Assembly: GCA_958295925.1 (NCBI GenBank)
Contig: CATQHL010000001.1
Location: 1,966,780-2,030,779 of the forward strand
Length of the DNA: 64,000 bases
Reading direction: 5' to 3'
Origin: an uncultured Acidimicrobiales bacterium
GTDB lineage: Bacteria; Actinomycetota; Acidimicrobiia; Acidimicrobiales; CATQHL01
Part shown: in pieces, positions 16,636 to 25,451 of the stretch
How positions within the stretch are numbered: the stretch's first letter is position 1
Layout: each line of letters opens with the position of its first letter
Notes under the pieces: model-generated
Database searches by the model: none
What the model saw: the letters and a program-made list of their open reading frames with translations, nothing else
Told to the model about the DNA's origin: nothing
Translations under genes and position numbers: made by a program

Positions 16636-17838
16636 GTGATACCTCTTGATCAGGCTCAGGAGGCGGTGCTGAGCCGCTGCAGGCGGCTAGGGGCGGTGAG
16701 GCTGCCCACAGGCGAGGCGCGGATGCTCGTGAGCGCCGAGCGGGTGGCAGCGGCGGAGCAGGTGCCGGCCTTCGACAACTCAGCGATGGACGGCTACGCC
16801 GTTCGAGCCGAGGACACCAGCCCCGCGCCCGCCCGTCTGCGAATATTGGGCACGTTGGCGGCGGGCGATTTTCCTCGAGAGGCGCTGAGTGCGGGCGGGG
16901 CTATGAGAATCATGACAGGCGCAGCGCTCCCCCCGGGCGCCGACGCCGTGGTGATGGTGGAGCGAACCCGGGAATCTCCCGACGGGGAGTGGGTGACATT
17001 GGATGTGAGCGTGCCGGCGGGCAACCACATTCGACGGGCTGGCGAAGATATGCAGCCTGGTCAGGTGGTCTTCGAGTCGGGCTGCCTCCTGCGCCCAGCC
17101 CACCTTGGAACCCTTGCCGGACTGGGGGTTGCCACGGTGTCCGCCACGAGACGCGCCCGCGTGGGGGTGATGTCCACCGGCGACGAGTTGGTGGCAGGGC
17201 CGGCAGCCCTGGCTCCCGGGCAGATCCGGGACTCCAACCGACTCTCCCTGCTCTCCCTGGTGGCTGAGAGTGGGGCCGAACCAGTGGATCTGGGGCTGGC
17301 TCGTGACGACGCCGAGGAGATCCGGGAGATGATCACGCGTGGATCGCAGACCTGTGACGCAGTAATCACCTCGGGCGGGGTGAGCATGGGCAGTTTCGAC
17401 CTCGTAAAGAGCGTGCTCGACGAGATGGGCGCAATGTCCTGGATGCAGGTTGCCATAAGGCCAGCCAAGCCGCTGGCTTTCGGCCTGGTGGACGACGTGC
17501 CTGTCTTCGGGCTGCCCGGCAACACTGTCTCGTGCATGGTCTCCTTCGAGCTCTTCGCCCGCCCGGCGCTGATGAAGATGATGGGCCGCCAGTCGCTTCA
17601 TCGCCAGCGGCTCGCGGCGCTGGCCTGCGAGCCGCTGCGGCGCTGGCCCGACGGCAAGACTCACTTCGCCCGCGTCGTCTGGCGCTACGTCGACGGGGTG
17701 TACGAGGTGCGCTCCGCAGGAGGGCAGGGTTCGCATCAGCTCTCCGCCATGGCCGCCGCCAACGGCCTGGCAGTGCTACCCGACGGCGACGGCGTGGACA
17801 CAGGGGAGCCGGTTGAACTGATCTGCCTGGGCGAGTGA
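16636..17838 (+). CDS. moeA: Molybdopterin molybdotransferase MoeA / gephyrin-like (possible Glp)
   Basis: PAFDNSAMDGYAVRAED, MTGAALPPGADAVVMVE, GVMSTGDELV, DSNRLSL, TSGGVSMGSFDLVK, GLPGNTVSCMVSFELF. Confidence 0.9.
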   Translation: MIPLDQAQEAVLSRCRRLGAVRLPTGEARMLVSAERVAAAEQVPAFDNSAMDGYAVRAEDTSPAPARLRILGTLAAGDFPREALSAGGAMRIMTGAALPPGADAVVMVERTRESPDGEWVTLDVSVPAGNHIRRAGEDMQPGQVVFESGCLLRPAHLGTLAGLGVATVSATRRARVGVMSTGDELVAGPAALAPGQIRDSNRLSLLSLVAESGAEPVDLGLARDDAEEIREMITRGSQTCDAVITSGGVSMGSFDLVKSVLDEMGAMSWMQVAIRPAKPLAFGLVDDVPVFGLPGNTVSCMVSFELFARPALMKMMGRQSLHRQRLAALACEPLRRWPDGKTHFARVVWRYVDGVYEVRSAGGQGSHQLSAMAAANGLAVLPDGDGVDTGEPVELICLGE

Positions 17839-17957
17839 GGGCGGGCGGCGATCTTGGCGGCCGAGACGCGGCTGGGCGATCTTGGCAGGCGAGGGCGGGC
17901 GCCGAGACCGGGGGCGGGCGACCTTTGCGGGTGGCACGCTGCGATAGCCTGTAGGGG

Positions 17958-18941
17958 ATGGTCGAAGAACTCGTAGACGGATTCGGGCGTGTCCATCGCG
18001 ACCTGCGTATTTCCGTCACCGACCGGTGCAACTTCCGCTGTGTCTACTGCATGCCGGCAGAAGGTCTGCGCTGGCTGCCCCGCTCTGAGATACTCAGCTT
18101 CGAGGAGATCCACCGCGTGGCCCGGCTGCTTGTGGACCGCTTCGGCGTCGAATCCATCCGTCTGACTGGCGGTGAGCCCACCGTGCGGGCGCACCTGGCC
18201 GAGCTTGTCTCCATGCTCGCCACTCTCGACGTCGACCTGGCCTTGACCACCAACGGCGCCACCCTCGGCCTGCTCGCCGACGACTTGGCGAGCGCCGGGC
18301 TGCGGCGGGTGAACATCTCCCTGGACTCCCTGCGCCCGGATCGCTTCAGGGAAATGACGCTGCGCGACGGCCTGCACAGGGTTCTCGACGGCATTGTCGC
18401 TGCCAAGGAGGCGGGGCTTTCCCCCGTGAAGGTGAACGTGGTGGTGATGCGGGGGGTCAACGAGGACGAGGTGCTGGACTTCGCAGCCTTCGGGCGTTCG
18501 GAGGGCGTGGAGGTTCGATTCATCGAGTTCATGCCGCTCGACGCTGAAGGTGGCTGGACTGGCGAGTCGGTCGTGAGCCAGGATGAAATAATTGAACGCA
18601 TCGAGTCGGCCTATCCGATTGAGCCGCTGGCTTCGGGATCGGCGCCCGCCAGCCGGTTCCGCTACCTCGACGGCGGGGGCGTAATAGGCGTGGTGGCCAG
18701 CGTGACCAGGTCGTTCTGCGGCAGCTGCGACCGGATACGCATGACTGCCGACGGAAAGTTCCGCAACTGCCTTTTTGCCCACGAGGAGCACGACCTGCGC
18801 GGCCCGCTTCGTAGCGGCGCGGACGACGAGGCCCTCGCCGAGATCATCCGCTCAGGGGTGCGGGAGAAGGGGCCAGGCCACAGCATCGGCAAGGTGAACT
18901 TCGTGCGCCCCGCCCGCTCGATGTCGCAGATAGGGGGCTGA
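17958..18941 (+). CDS. moaA: GTP 3',8-cyclase MoaA (radical SAM)
   Basis: DLRISVTDRCNFRCVYCMP, RLTGGEPTVR, SFCGSCDRIRMTADGKFRNCLF; TAGCCT-N7-ATG. Confidence 0.95.
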   Translation: MVEELVDGFGRVHRDLRISVTDRCNFRCVYCMPAEGLRWLPRSEILSFEEIHRVARLLVDRFGVESIRLTGGEPTVRAHLAELVSMLATLDVDLALTTNGATLGLLADDLASAGLRRVNISLDSLRPDRFREMTLRDGLHRVLDGIVAAKEAGLSPVKVNVVVMRGVNEDEVLDFAAFGRSEGVEVRFIEFMPLDAEGGWTGESVVSQDEIIERIESAYPIEPLASGSAPASRFRYLDGGGVIGVVASVTRSFCGSCDRIRMTADGKFRNCLFAHEEHDLRGPLRSGADDEALAEIIRSGVREKGPGHSIGKVNFVRPARSMSQIGG

Positions 18942-18996
18942 GCCCCAATCGGGGTTCCGCCGTTGACCTCAGATCTCGGCATGGGCGTTCAGCGTC

Positions 18997-19488
18997 GTGT
19001 CAAGCAGCGAATTCACGCATAGCGAATTCACGCACCTGGACGGCTCCGGCCGGGCTCGCATGGTGGACGTCTCCGCCAAACAGCCCACGCTTCGTCGCGC
19101 CACTGCGCGGGCCAGGATTGCGATGAGCGAAGACACCGCCGCTGCTGTGGCGGAGGGCAGCACCCGCAAAGGAGACGTGCTCGCAGTGGCGCGGGTGGCG
19201 GGTATAAGCGCTGCCAAGCGCACCTCCGAGCTGATTCCACTTTGCCACCACGTGACCCTGAGTTCGGTATCGGTGAGCTTTCGGCTCGCAGCCGATCACG
19301 TGGTGGTTGAGGCGACGGCGGAGACGGTGGACCGGACCGGCGTGGAGATGGAGGCCCTAACCGCCTGCGCCGCGTCGGCGCTGACCATCTATGACATGTG
19401 CAAGTCGTTGGATCGTTCAATGGTTATCGGCGAACTCTGTCTATGGGAGAAGACCGGCGGGCGATCCGGGACGTACGAGCGCGGTTAG
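18997..19488 (+). CDS. moaC: Cyclic pyranopterin monophosphate synthase MoaC
   Basis: RMVDVSAKQPTLRRATARARI, KGDVLAVARVAGISAAKRTSELIPLCHH, GVEMEALTACAASALTIYDMCKSLDRSM. Confidence 0.93.
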   Translation: MSSSEFTHSEFTHLDGSGRARMVDVSAKQPTLRRATARARIAMSEDTAAAVAEGSTRKGDVLAVARVAGISAAKRTSELIPLCHHVTLSSVSVSFRLAADHVVVEATAETVDRTGVEMEALTACAASALTIYDMCKSLDRSMVIGELCLWEKTGGRSGTYERG

Positions 19489-19638
19489 ACCGGCGCGCAA
19501 TCGTCAACTATGTGCGCTTGTTGTGGATAATTCAGCTTCCAAGTTGAGCTGATTGTTGATTGTCCAGGAATTCCACCATCCGGCAGGCTGTGGATGCTGT
19601 AATGGATCGCAAGGAACAAACCTGCCAAGTGAGGTGCC

Positions 19639-20208
19639 TTGCCAGCTCTTACCTTCATTGTCATCATTGCCTTATGGCTTGCGGCTCTTGCGCCGAGCCT
19701 GCATAGAAGGGTGTCGCGGCGACGGAGCGCTCTGGGTGGGGCGAATGTTGGGGCGTTGATGTCAGCCAAGGTAATCCCAATGCCAGGGTTGGGCAGCCGT
19801 TTTTACGGTGACGACGGCCTGCTGGTTGGCATGGACACATCGCTGGCACTGCAGCGGGAATGGTCGCGCCGTCGAAGGCGAAAAGTGGTCGTCTCCCTCA
19901 GCGTGCTTGTGGCAGCCTCCCTGCCGGTCGCCATTTTTATCCCGATTTTCTGGGCTCTTCTGATGCACGTCATCGCTGATGTAATGCTGGCGACATACGT
20001 GGTATTGCTGGTTAGGCGGAAGCGCCGAACCAGCCGGCAGGTAAGCGTGACCGCCGTTCGGGTTCCTTCACGGATTGTTCAGCCGGAACGGACTCGGCTG
20101 GCGGTGGCTGCGGGAGGAAGCAGTCACCCCGAACAACTACGAACCTGGGAGCATCAACGAGCGAGGGAGCGGGTTCGCCTGGCAGCCTGGGCAGGCGAAA
20201 GGGTGTAG
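19639..20208 (+). CDS. Small basic two-segment membrane protein; candidate GlpR/SepX-like divisome protein
   Basis: MPALTFIVIIALWLAALAPSLHRRVSRRR...QREWSRRRRRKVVVSLSVLVAASLPVAIFIPIFWALLMHVIADVMLATYVVLLVRRKRRTSR; located after moeA-moaA-moaC. Confidence 0.55.
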   Translation: MPALTFIVIIALWLAALAPSLHRRVSRRRSALGGANVGALMSAKVIPMPGLGSRFYGDDGLLVGMDTSLALQREWSRRRRRKVVVSLSVLVAASLPVAIFIPIFWALLMHVIADVMLATYVVLLVRRKRRTSRQVSVTAVRVPSRIVQPERTRLAVAAGGSSHPEQLRTWEHQRARERVRLAAWAGERV

Positions 20209-20279
20209 CCCGGAAATCCTTCCGATTACCACAACCCGAATAACCTCCCCCCGGGAATTGCGGTACGATGCTGCTGCGC

Positions 20280-20353
20280 GGGGGTGTAGCTCAGTCGGCT
20301 AGAGCGCTTCGTTCGCAACGAAGAGGTCGGCGGTTCGAGTCCGCTCACCTCCA
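20280..20353 (+). tRNA. tRNA-Ala (anticodon CGC)
   Basis: GGGGGTG/CACCTCC acceptor, GCTC..GAGC D-stem, CTTCG-TTCGCAA-CGAAG anticodon arm, GGCGG-TTCGAGT-CCGCT T arm. Confidence 0.95.
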
Positions 20354-20395
20354 CAGCCATTCCGCAGCGTCGCCTTCGATTGTGCGGGATTCCCT

Positions 20396-21361
20396 TCAGC
20401 CGCCAGCCTGGTAATGCCGGTGGCTGGTGCTGATCTTTCGCACCGTGCCCGACTTTGAGCGCATCACCAGCGACTGCGTGGTGGCGCCCCAGGTGTGGAA
20501 CCGGACGCCGTCAAGCAGGTCGCCGTTCGTGACGCCAGTGGCAGCAAAAAAGCAGTTGTCTCCAGCCACGAGGTCTTCGTTTCCGAGCACGGCGTCCAAG
20601 TCGTAGCCTGCAGCCTCAGCAGCCTCCTGCTCTTTCTTGTTGCGAGGCCAGAGTTTTCCCTGGATCTCGCCGCCCAGGCACTTCAGGGCAGCCGCCGCTA
20701 TCACCCCCTCAGGCGTGCCGCCTATGCCGAAGAGGATGTCCGAGCCCGACTCCGGCCAGGCAGTCGATATCGCCCCGGCCACGTCGCCGTCGGGGATGAG
20801 CTGCACACTTGCCCCGGCCGATCTGATTTCCCCGATGAGGTCGTTGTGCCGGTCTCGCAGCAGAACCACCGCTGTCAGCTCCGACACCTTCCTGCCTTTG
20901 GCCTTGGCAACCTGGTGCAGGTTCTCGGTGGGGGAGGCTTCGATGTCAATCGCACCGACGCAGTCGGGCCCTACGGCTATCTTGCTCATGTATACGCAGC
21001 CGCCGGGGTCGAACATCGTCCCTCGGGCTGATGCAGCGATCACCGAAAGGGCGTTTCCGCGTCCCAGCGACGCCAGCGTTGTTCCGTCTACGGGATCTAC
21101 GGCCACGTCGCATAGCGGGAAGGAGCCGTCGCCCACCCGTTCACCGTTGAAAAGCATCGGCGCCTGGTCTTTCTCACCCTCCCCGATCACCACCGTCCCG
21201 TCCATTCTTGTTGTTTCAAGGGTGGAGCGCATGGCGTCAACGGCGGCCTTGTCCACGTTGACCTTGTCGCCCCTGCCCGTCCAGGGGGCCGCTCCGATGG
21301 CGGCAGCCTCGGTGACGCGCACCAACTCCAGCGTCAAACTGCGATCTGGTTGCTCCTTCAC
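20396..21361 (-). CDS. glpX: Class II fructose-1,6-bisphosphatase GlpX
   Basis: VTEAAAIGAAPWTGRGDKVNVDKAAVDAMR, VVIGEGEKDQAPML, DVAVDPVDGTTLASLGRGNALSVIA, GIGGTPEGVIAAAALKCLGGEIQGKL; GTG start with TAGTGT-N7. Confidence 0.93.
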   Translation of the reverse strand: MKEQPDRSLTLELVRVTEAAAIGAAPWTGRGDKVNVDKAAVDAMRSTLETTRMDGTVVIGEGEKDQAPMLFNGERVGDGSFPLCDVAVDPVDGTTLASLGRGNALSVIAASARGTMFDPGGCVYMSKIAVGPDCVGAIDIEASPTENLHQVAKAKGRKVSELTAVVLLRDRHNDLIGEIRSAGASVQLIPDGDVAGAISTAWPESGSDILFGIGGTPEGVIAAAALKCLGGEIQGKLWPRNKKEQEAAEAAGYDLDAVLGNEDLVAGDNCFFAATGVTNGDLLDGVRFHTWGATTQSLVMRSKSGTVRKISTSHRHYQAGG

Positions 21362-21488
21362 GCCGTCAACACTAACCAGCAAGGGCGGGGTGGTTCTGTC
21401 TCAAAGGGCGGCGTTTGGAATAATCTGCCTAGCTAGCCGGATGAATTGAATCGGCGTCCCGCCAACTAGTCGAAAAGAGAAGCAAAGA

Positions 21489-22322
21489 ATGGTATTCGGC
21501 AAATCCCATCAGAGTTCCACCGCAGATGAGGTCTGGTGTTTTCAGTGCGGAGCCGGATACGCGGCGGCCGTGGCGGAGTGCCCCGAGTGCGGTGTTGCCA
21601 CTGTCAATAAGCCACCCGCCGATCCTTCGCAGGTTGGAGACCCTGAGTTTGGGCAGATTGAATACGACTTCCACTCCTACTCTGCCGAGTTTCGCTCAAC
21701 CCTCGAGGGATTCCTGCTGCGCGCCGAGATTCATCACGCCTGGCACGGGGCAACCCTCATCGTGGGCGAGCGGGACGAAGGGAGAGTTGACGAGCTCGTT
21801 GCCGACGTGGAAGGCTCGCTGCGACCTGCTCTGGCCGAAGGCACCGAGTCGGTGGCCTACGAAATCAGCGGCTGGAACGACGAGCAGATAGGCAGGCTCA
21901 CCGATGCCCTGGAAAGCGCCAAGATCTCGTACGGGTTCGACGCCGACGGCGACCTGGAGGTAGCTGCCGGCGACGAGGATCGGGTGGAAGCCCTGCTTGA
22001 CGAGATGGAGGAGACGGGCGACTCCCTTGAGTTCGGCCCGGGGCTCGACGGGGTTGACCCCCACGACGTGCTATCAAGGCTGTTCGCGGCCTCCGACCGC
22101 CTAGCTCGCAACCCGCGCGACAGGAGAGGGCTCAAAGACCTGGGACGGTACGGGGAGGATATTTTCATGCTGGCGCTTCCTTTCGGGTTCGAGGCGAGCG
22201 CGTGGCGCCTCCTGCTCGATCAGGCGGGCAACCTCGCCGGGGCCGTGGCGGGCGAGGCCACCGGGGATGAGATATCCCGCATCGCAGATGAAATGCGGAA
22301 AGCGTTTCGGCAATACGTCTGA
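21489..22322 (+). CDS. Zinc-ribbon protein with two DUF2007-like repeats; function unknown
   Basis: CFQCGAGYAAAVAECPECGV ribbon; two repeats of -hxxhLxxAxIxYxxxxxxLxVxxxDExRVxxLhxxhE-. Confidence 0.6.
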   Translation: MVFGKSHQSSTADEVWCFQCGAGYAAAVAECPECGVATVNKPPADPSQVGDPEFGQIEYDFHSYSAEFRSTLEGFLLRAEIHHAWHGATLIVGERDEGRVDELVADVEGSLRPALAEGTESVAYEISGWNDEQIGRLTDALESAKISYGFDADGDLEVAAGDEDRVEALLDEMEETGDSLEFGPGLDGVDPHDVLSRLFAASDRLARNPRDRRGLKDLGRYGEDIFMLALPFGFEASAWRLLLDQAGNLAGAVAGEATGDEISRIADEMRKAFRQYV

Positions 22323-22454
22323 AGGGGTTGCGAGCAGGCGAGAGGATACCCCTCATCGGTTTTGCGGGCGTGATTTTTAGGTGTTTGGCGGTTGTGAGCC
22401 GATGGCGGGCGTCGTCTGATAATCGTTGGCCACCTCGCCGATAGGTAGGGGAAC

Positions 22455-23171
22455 TTGGACGGAACCGACCTGGCAAAGCTGGAGGTCTACCACTCCCGGC
22501 CGGTGGCCCCCACGCGGCGAGTGGCTCTGGGCAGCTGCCGGTTGCCGATGGAAGCCCCAAATCAGGCCGGGGCGCTGCTGCTAGGAGCGGTGGTGGGGAC
22601 GTACGTCCAGCGATGCGCCTCGGAACTGCGGGTGGACCTTGAGATTCTCATCGGCGAGGTCGGACGTGCTCAGCGCATCCGCCAACCTCGCCTGCGCCAC
22701 AGGTTTCAGGAGGATCTCATCGGTCTCACCCGCAGCACGCACTGGCTCCGGCTTACCGACGGGGGCCCGAGGCTGGATTCGGTGGATCGGGGAGGCACCC
22801 CCGAGCAGCACATATTGGGGGCCGTCTATGCCGCCGGTGCGCGCCCTTCTGCTATCAGGGCGGTCAGTTGCGCCCTTGCCTTTACCGGCGGAGGCGGCGA
22901 GGAGATGCTGGACTTTATCCGCCGGTCGCTTCGAGGCGGCCTGGGCAGCCCGGGCGGCGATGGCTGCGAGATGAAGTCCGCTGCCAACCTCTGGGCGCTG
23001 GAGGTCTTGGGCTTCCACCCCCAATTGGGCATCGCCCCCCGGCACGTGGACGTTCAACGCAGTTTCCGTCGGCTCGTGGCGTCGGCGCACCCCGACAGCG
23101 GCGGGGAAGGCAGTGAAGCCGCCGCCCGCATCAGCGACCTCATGGAAGCCCGCCGCATTCTGCTCCGATAG
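22455..23171 (+). CDS. Hypothetical protein with C-terminal J-domain-like segment
   Basis: C-terminus VDVQRSFRRLVASAHPDSGGEGSEAAARISDLMEARRILLR with HPD; start codon TTG uncertain. Confidence 0.6.
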   Translation: MDGTDLAKLEVYHSRPVAPTRRVALGSCRLPMEAPNQAGALLLGAVVGTYVQRCASELRVDLEILIGEVGRAQRIRQPRLRHRFQEDLIGLTRSTHWLRLTDGGPRLDSVDRGGTPEQHILGAVYAAGARPSAIRAVSCALAFTGGGGEEMLDFIRRSLRGGLGSPGGDGCEMKSAANLWALEVLGFHPQLGIAPRHVDVQRSFRRLVASAHPDSGGEGSEAAARISDLMEARRILLR

Positions 23172-23191
23172 GGCTTCGCTAGCTGGGGGTA

Positions 23192-23797
23192 ATGAACGCC
23201 GGGGGGTTGTTGCTGTTCCCTGGGGCCGGCGGAGACGCCTCCCATCACGTTTTTGCGGCTCTGCGGGAGGGACTGGCCCCGCTGCCCACGAGAAGCGTGG
23301 ACTATCCGCATCGACAGGCGGGACGAAGGGGCCCGCCTGGGCGTGCGGAGAGGCTGGTCCCGTTCGTGATCGAACAGGCCGAGGTTATGAGCGTCGAGAT
23401 GGGCATCGCCCCTGAACGGCTCGTGCTGGGCGGGCGCTCCTTTGGCGGGAGGCTCTGTTCAATCGCCGTGGCGCAGGGGCTGGAGGCGGGTGGCCTGCTG
23501 CTGCTGAGCTACCCGCTGCATCGGCCCGGGCGACCGGGGAATCTGCGCGTCGATCACTTCCCCCTCCTCGAGGTGCCGTGCCTGTTCGTGTCGGGAGACA
23601 GAGACCCGTTCGGCAGTCCCCAGGAGTTTGCCTCGGAAACCTCCGTCATCTCAGGCGAGGTGAGCGCAGCCTGGCTGCCGGGCGCCGGTCACGACCCAAG
23701 GGAGGACAAGGACCCTCAGATTGTGGCCGCCGTGCGTGGTTGGCTCATGCCTGCTGCGGGGCAGGGGGGAGGTCGCCCGGGCTGTCTTCGGGGTTGA
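23192..23797 (+). CDS. Alpha/beta-hydrolase (KANL3/Tex30-like dienelactone hydrolase fold)
   Basis: LLLFPGAGGDASHHVF, LGGRSFGGRLCSIAVAQGL, PCLFVSGDRDPFGSP, LPGAGHDPRED. Confidence 0.75.
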   Translation: MNAGGLLLFPGAGGDASHHVFAALREGLAPLPTRSVDYPHRQAGRRGPPGRAERLVPFVIEQAEVMSVEMGIAPERLVLGGRSFGGRLCSIAVAQGLEAGGLLLLSYPLHRPGRPGNLRVDHFPLLEVPCLFVSGDRDPFGSPQEFASETSVISGEVSAAWLPGAGHDPREDKDPQIVAAVRGWLMPAAGQGGGRPGCLRG

Positions 23798-25436
23798 GGG
23801 CTTCGAGTTCCTTTTTGGCGGTCTCGGGGTAGAAGGCAAGAACGAGCACGGCCACCGCCACAGGCGCGATGGACAGCAGGCCGAACACCTGGCCGAACCC
23901 TCCGAGCGGAACCGTCAGGTTGCCAACGATCTGCAGGCCCACGACCGATCCCGCAACTCCCAAGAGGTTCAGTTCGCCGTTGGAGCGCGCCCGCAGGCCG
24001 GTGCTGAAAAGCTCGCTGCCGTAGGTGCCCAACACCGGCACCAGCGCACCTGCAGCGAGCCCGGCCAGCACTCCCCAGAGCCACATGGGCCAGCCGGTCT
24101 GGATGAATCGCATGGTCACGCAGACAGGGCTCGCCAGCAGGCAGACGACGGCGATCACCCGCCTGCCCCTCAGGTCGGAGAGCTTTCCGGCGGCCAGCAT
24201 TCCCAGGCCGGCCGGTGCGTAGGTTGCGAGCTGGTAGACGGTGATGTCACTGGCGGAAAAGAGCCTCTCCTCCCTGAGGAACTCGTTCAGGAACTGCGAA
24301 GCAGGGGCGGCGAAACACGCCGAGAGAAGCGAGCTTGCCCCCAGCAGCACTAGACGCCTTCGTCGCCGGGGGCTGGCGTCGTTGGCGCTAAAGGCGTCGC
24401 CCGCGCTGACGGCGACTTTCCCGTGAGAGCCCACCTCGGTTGCCTTGTCGGAGTCGTTGACGTCCTCGGCGACGTCGTCGCCCAACCTGAGATACCGCCG
24501 AGTCTCCGGGAGGCGCTTGAAACTCCAGTAGACCACCAGCAGGCCCAGCGACGCAAGCAGATACAGGATGCGCCAGCCCCGCAGCCCAAGGTCGGCCAGA
24601 GGCAGTGCCCACAGCACCATCCCCGAGCCCAGGCCGGCGCCCATTCCCAGCACCGAGACCGCGTACCCCCGAACCCCACGGGGCACTTCCTCGGCGGCCA
24701 TCACCGCTATCAGCAGCAAGGATGCCGTGGCGAGGCCGCGAGCCACCGTCTGGGTGGTCCCGAACGACCAGACCCCGACCGACGCAGCACCGGCCACCGC
24801 TGCCAGGCACGCCCCCCCGGCGCAGGCGATCAGAAGCGAACGCCTGCCTCGCCGGTCGGCCAGCCACACCGCCCCCAGCGCCAGGATCGATCCGAGCCTG
24901 ACGGCGGAGAGCACGTTTCCCTGCATGGAGACCCGTTGGGTGTCCGCTCCGCCGACCAACTCGTCGGTGGCGAAGCTGATGGATTGGCTGAGCAGAGCCC
25001 CGACGTATCCGGCCACCACGGCAAGAAGACACAAGATCCCCAGACTGCCGGCGGAGCGGGGATCAAGGCGCTCGGCAGGCGCCCACCATGGCAGGCCGCC
25101 GCCGCCTCCCGCCCGTCGCAGCCTGCGACGAACCAGCGGGTTAAGCAGGGGGGCCCAGAACGGAATCGACAGCCGAAAGCGGATCTTCGTGTCCACCTTG
25201 TAGGCACCGTCCGAGATCTCGGTGTACTCCACCTCGCGTTGGTAGCTGGCGAAAGGCCCCTCGGCCACGGAGAAGACGGCAGTGCCGTGATTTGGTTGTT
25301 CGCCTGGAAACTCCTCGATCTCCACCTGGCGTTCGAGGAGGATGTCGTCGATGGGCTTCAGGTGGGCGTGGAGTTCAGATGATCCGCACTCCTGCGTGTA
25401 GGCCAGCCGATGTCCAATTCCCCAGGAGATGGGCAT
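23745..25436 (-). CDS. MFS transporter with N-terminal SRPBCC-like soluble domain
   Basis: N-term ~110 aa soluble domain; LADRRGRRSLLI, EVPRGVRGYAVSVLG, GKLSDLRGRRVIAVVCLLASPV MFS motifs. Confidence 0.75.
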   Translation of the reverse strand: MPISWGIGHRLAYTQECGSSELHAHLKPIDDILLERQVEIEEFPGEQPNHGTAVFSVAEGPFASYQREVEYTEISDGAYKVDTKIRFRLSIPFWAPLLNPLVRRRLRRAGGGGGLPWWAPAERLDPRSAGSLGILCLLAVVAGYVGALLSQSISFATDELVGGADTQRVSMQGNVLSAVRLGSILALGAVWLADRRGRRSLLIACAGGACLAAVAGAASVGVWSFGTTQTVARGLATASLLLIAVMAAEEVPRGVRGYAVSVLGMGAGLGSGMVLWALPLADLGLRGWRILYLLASLGLLVVYWSFKRLPETRRYLRLGDDVAEDVNDSDKATEVGSHGKVAVSAGDAFSANDASPRRRRRLVLLGASSLLSACFAAPASQFLNEFLREERLFSASDITVYQLATYAPAGLGMLAAGKLSDLRGRRVIAVVCLLASPVCVTMRFIQTGWPMWLWGVLAGLAAGALVPVLGTYGSELFSTGLRARSNGELNLLGVAGSVVGLQIVGNLTVPLGGFGQVFGLLSIAPVAVAVLVLAFYPETAKKELEALNPEDSPGDLPPAPQQA

Positions 25437-25451
25437 CCTAAAATCCTACTT

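Noticed and set aside
17840-17935. GGGCGGGCGATCTTGGC-like repetitive stretch between moeA and moaA
   Set aside because: Units too degenerate to define a clear period by eye; treated as GC-rich intergenic sequence.
19530-19555. TCAGCT...AGCTGA hairpin after moaC as a terminator
   Set aside because: Stem only 6 bp and no T-tract; insufficient support for a terminator call.
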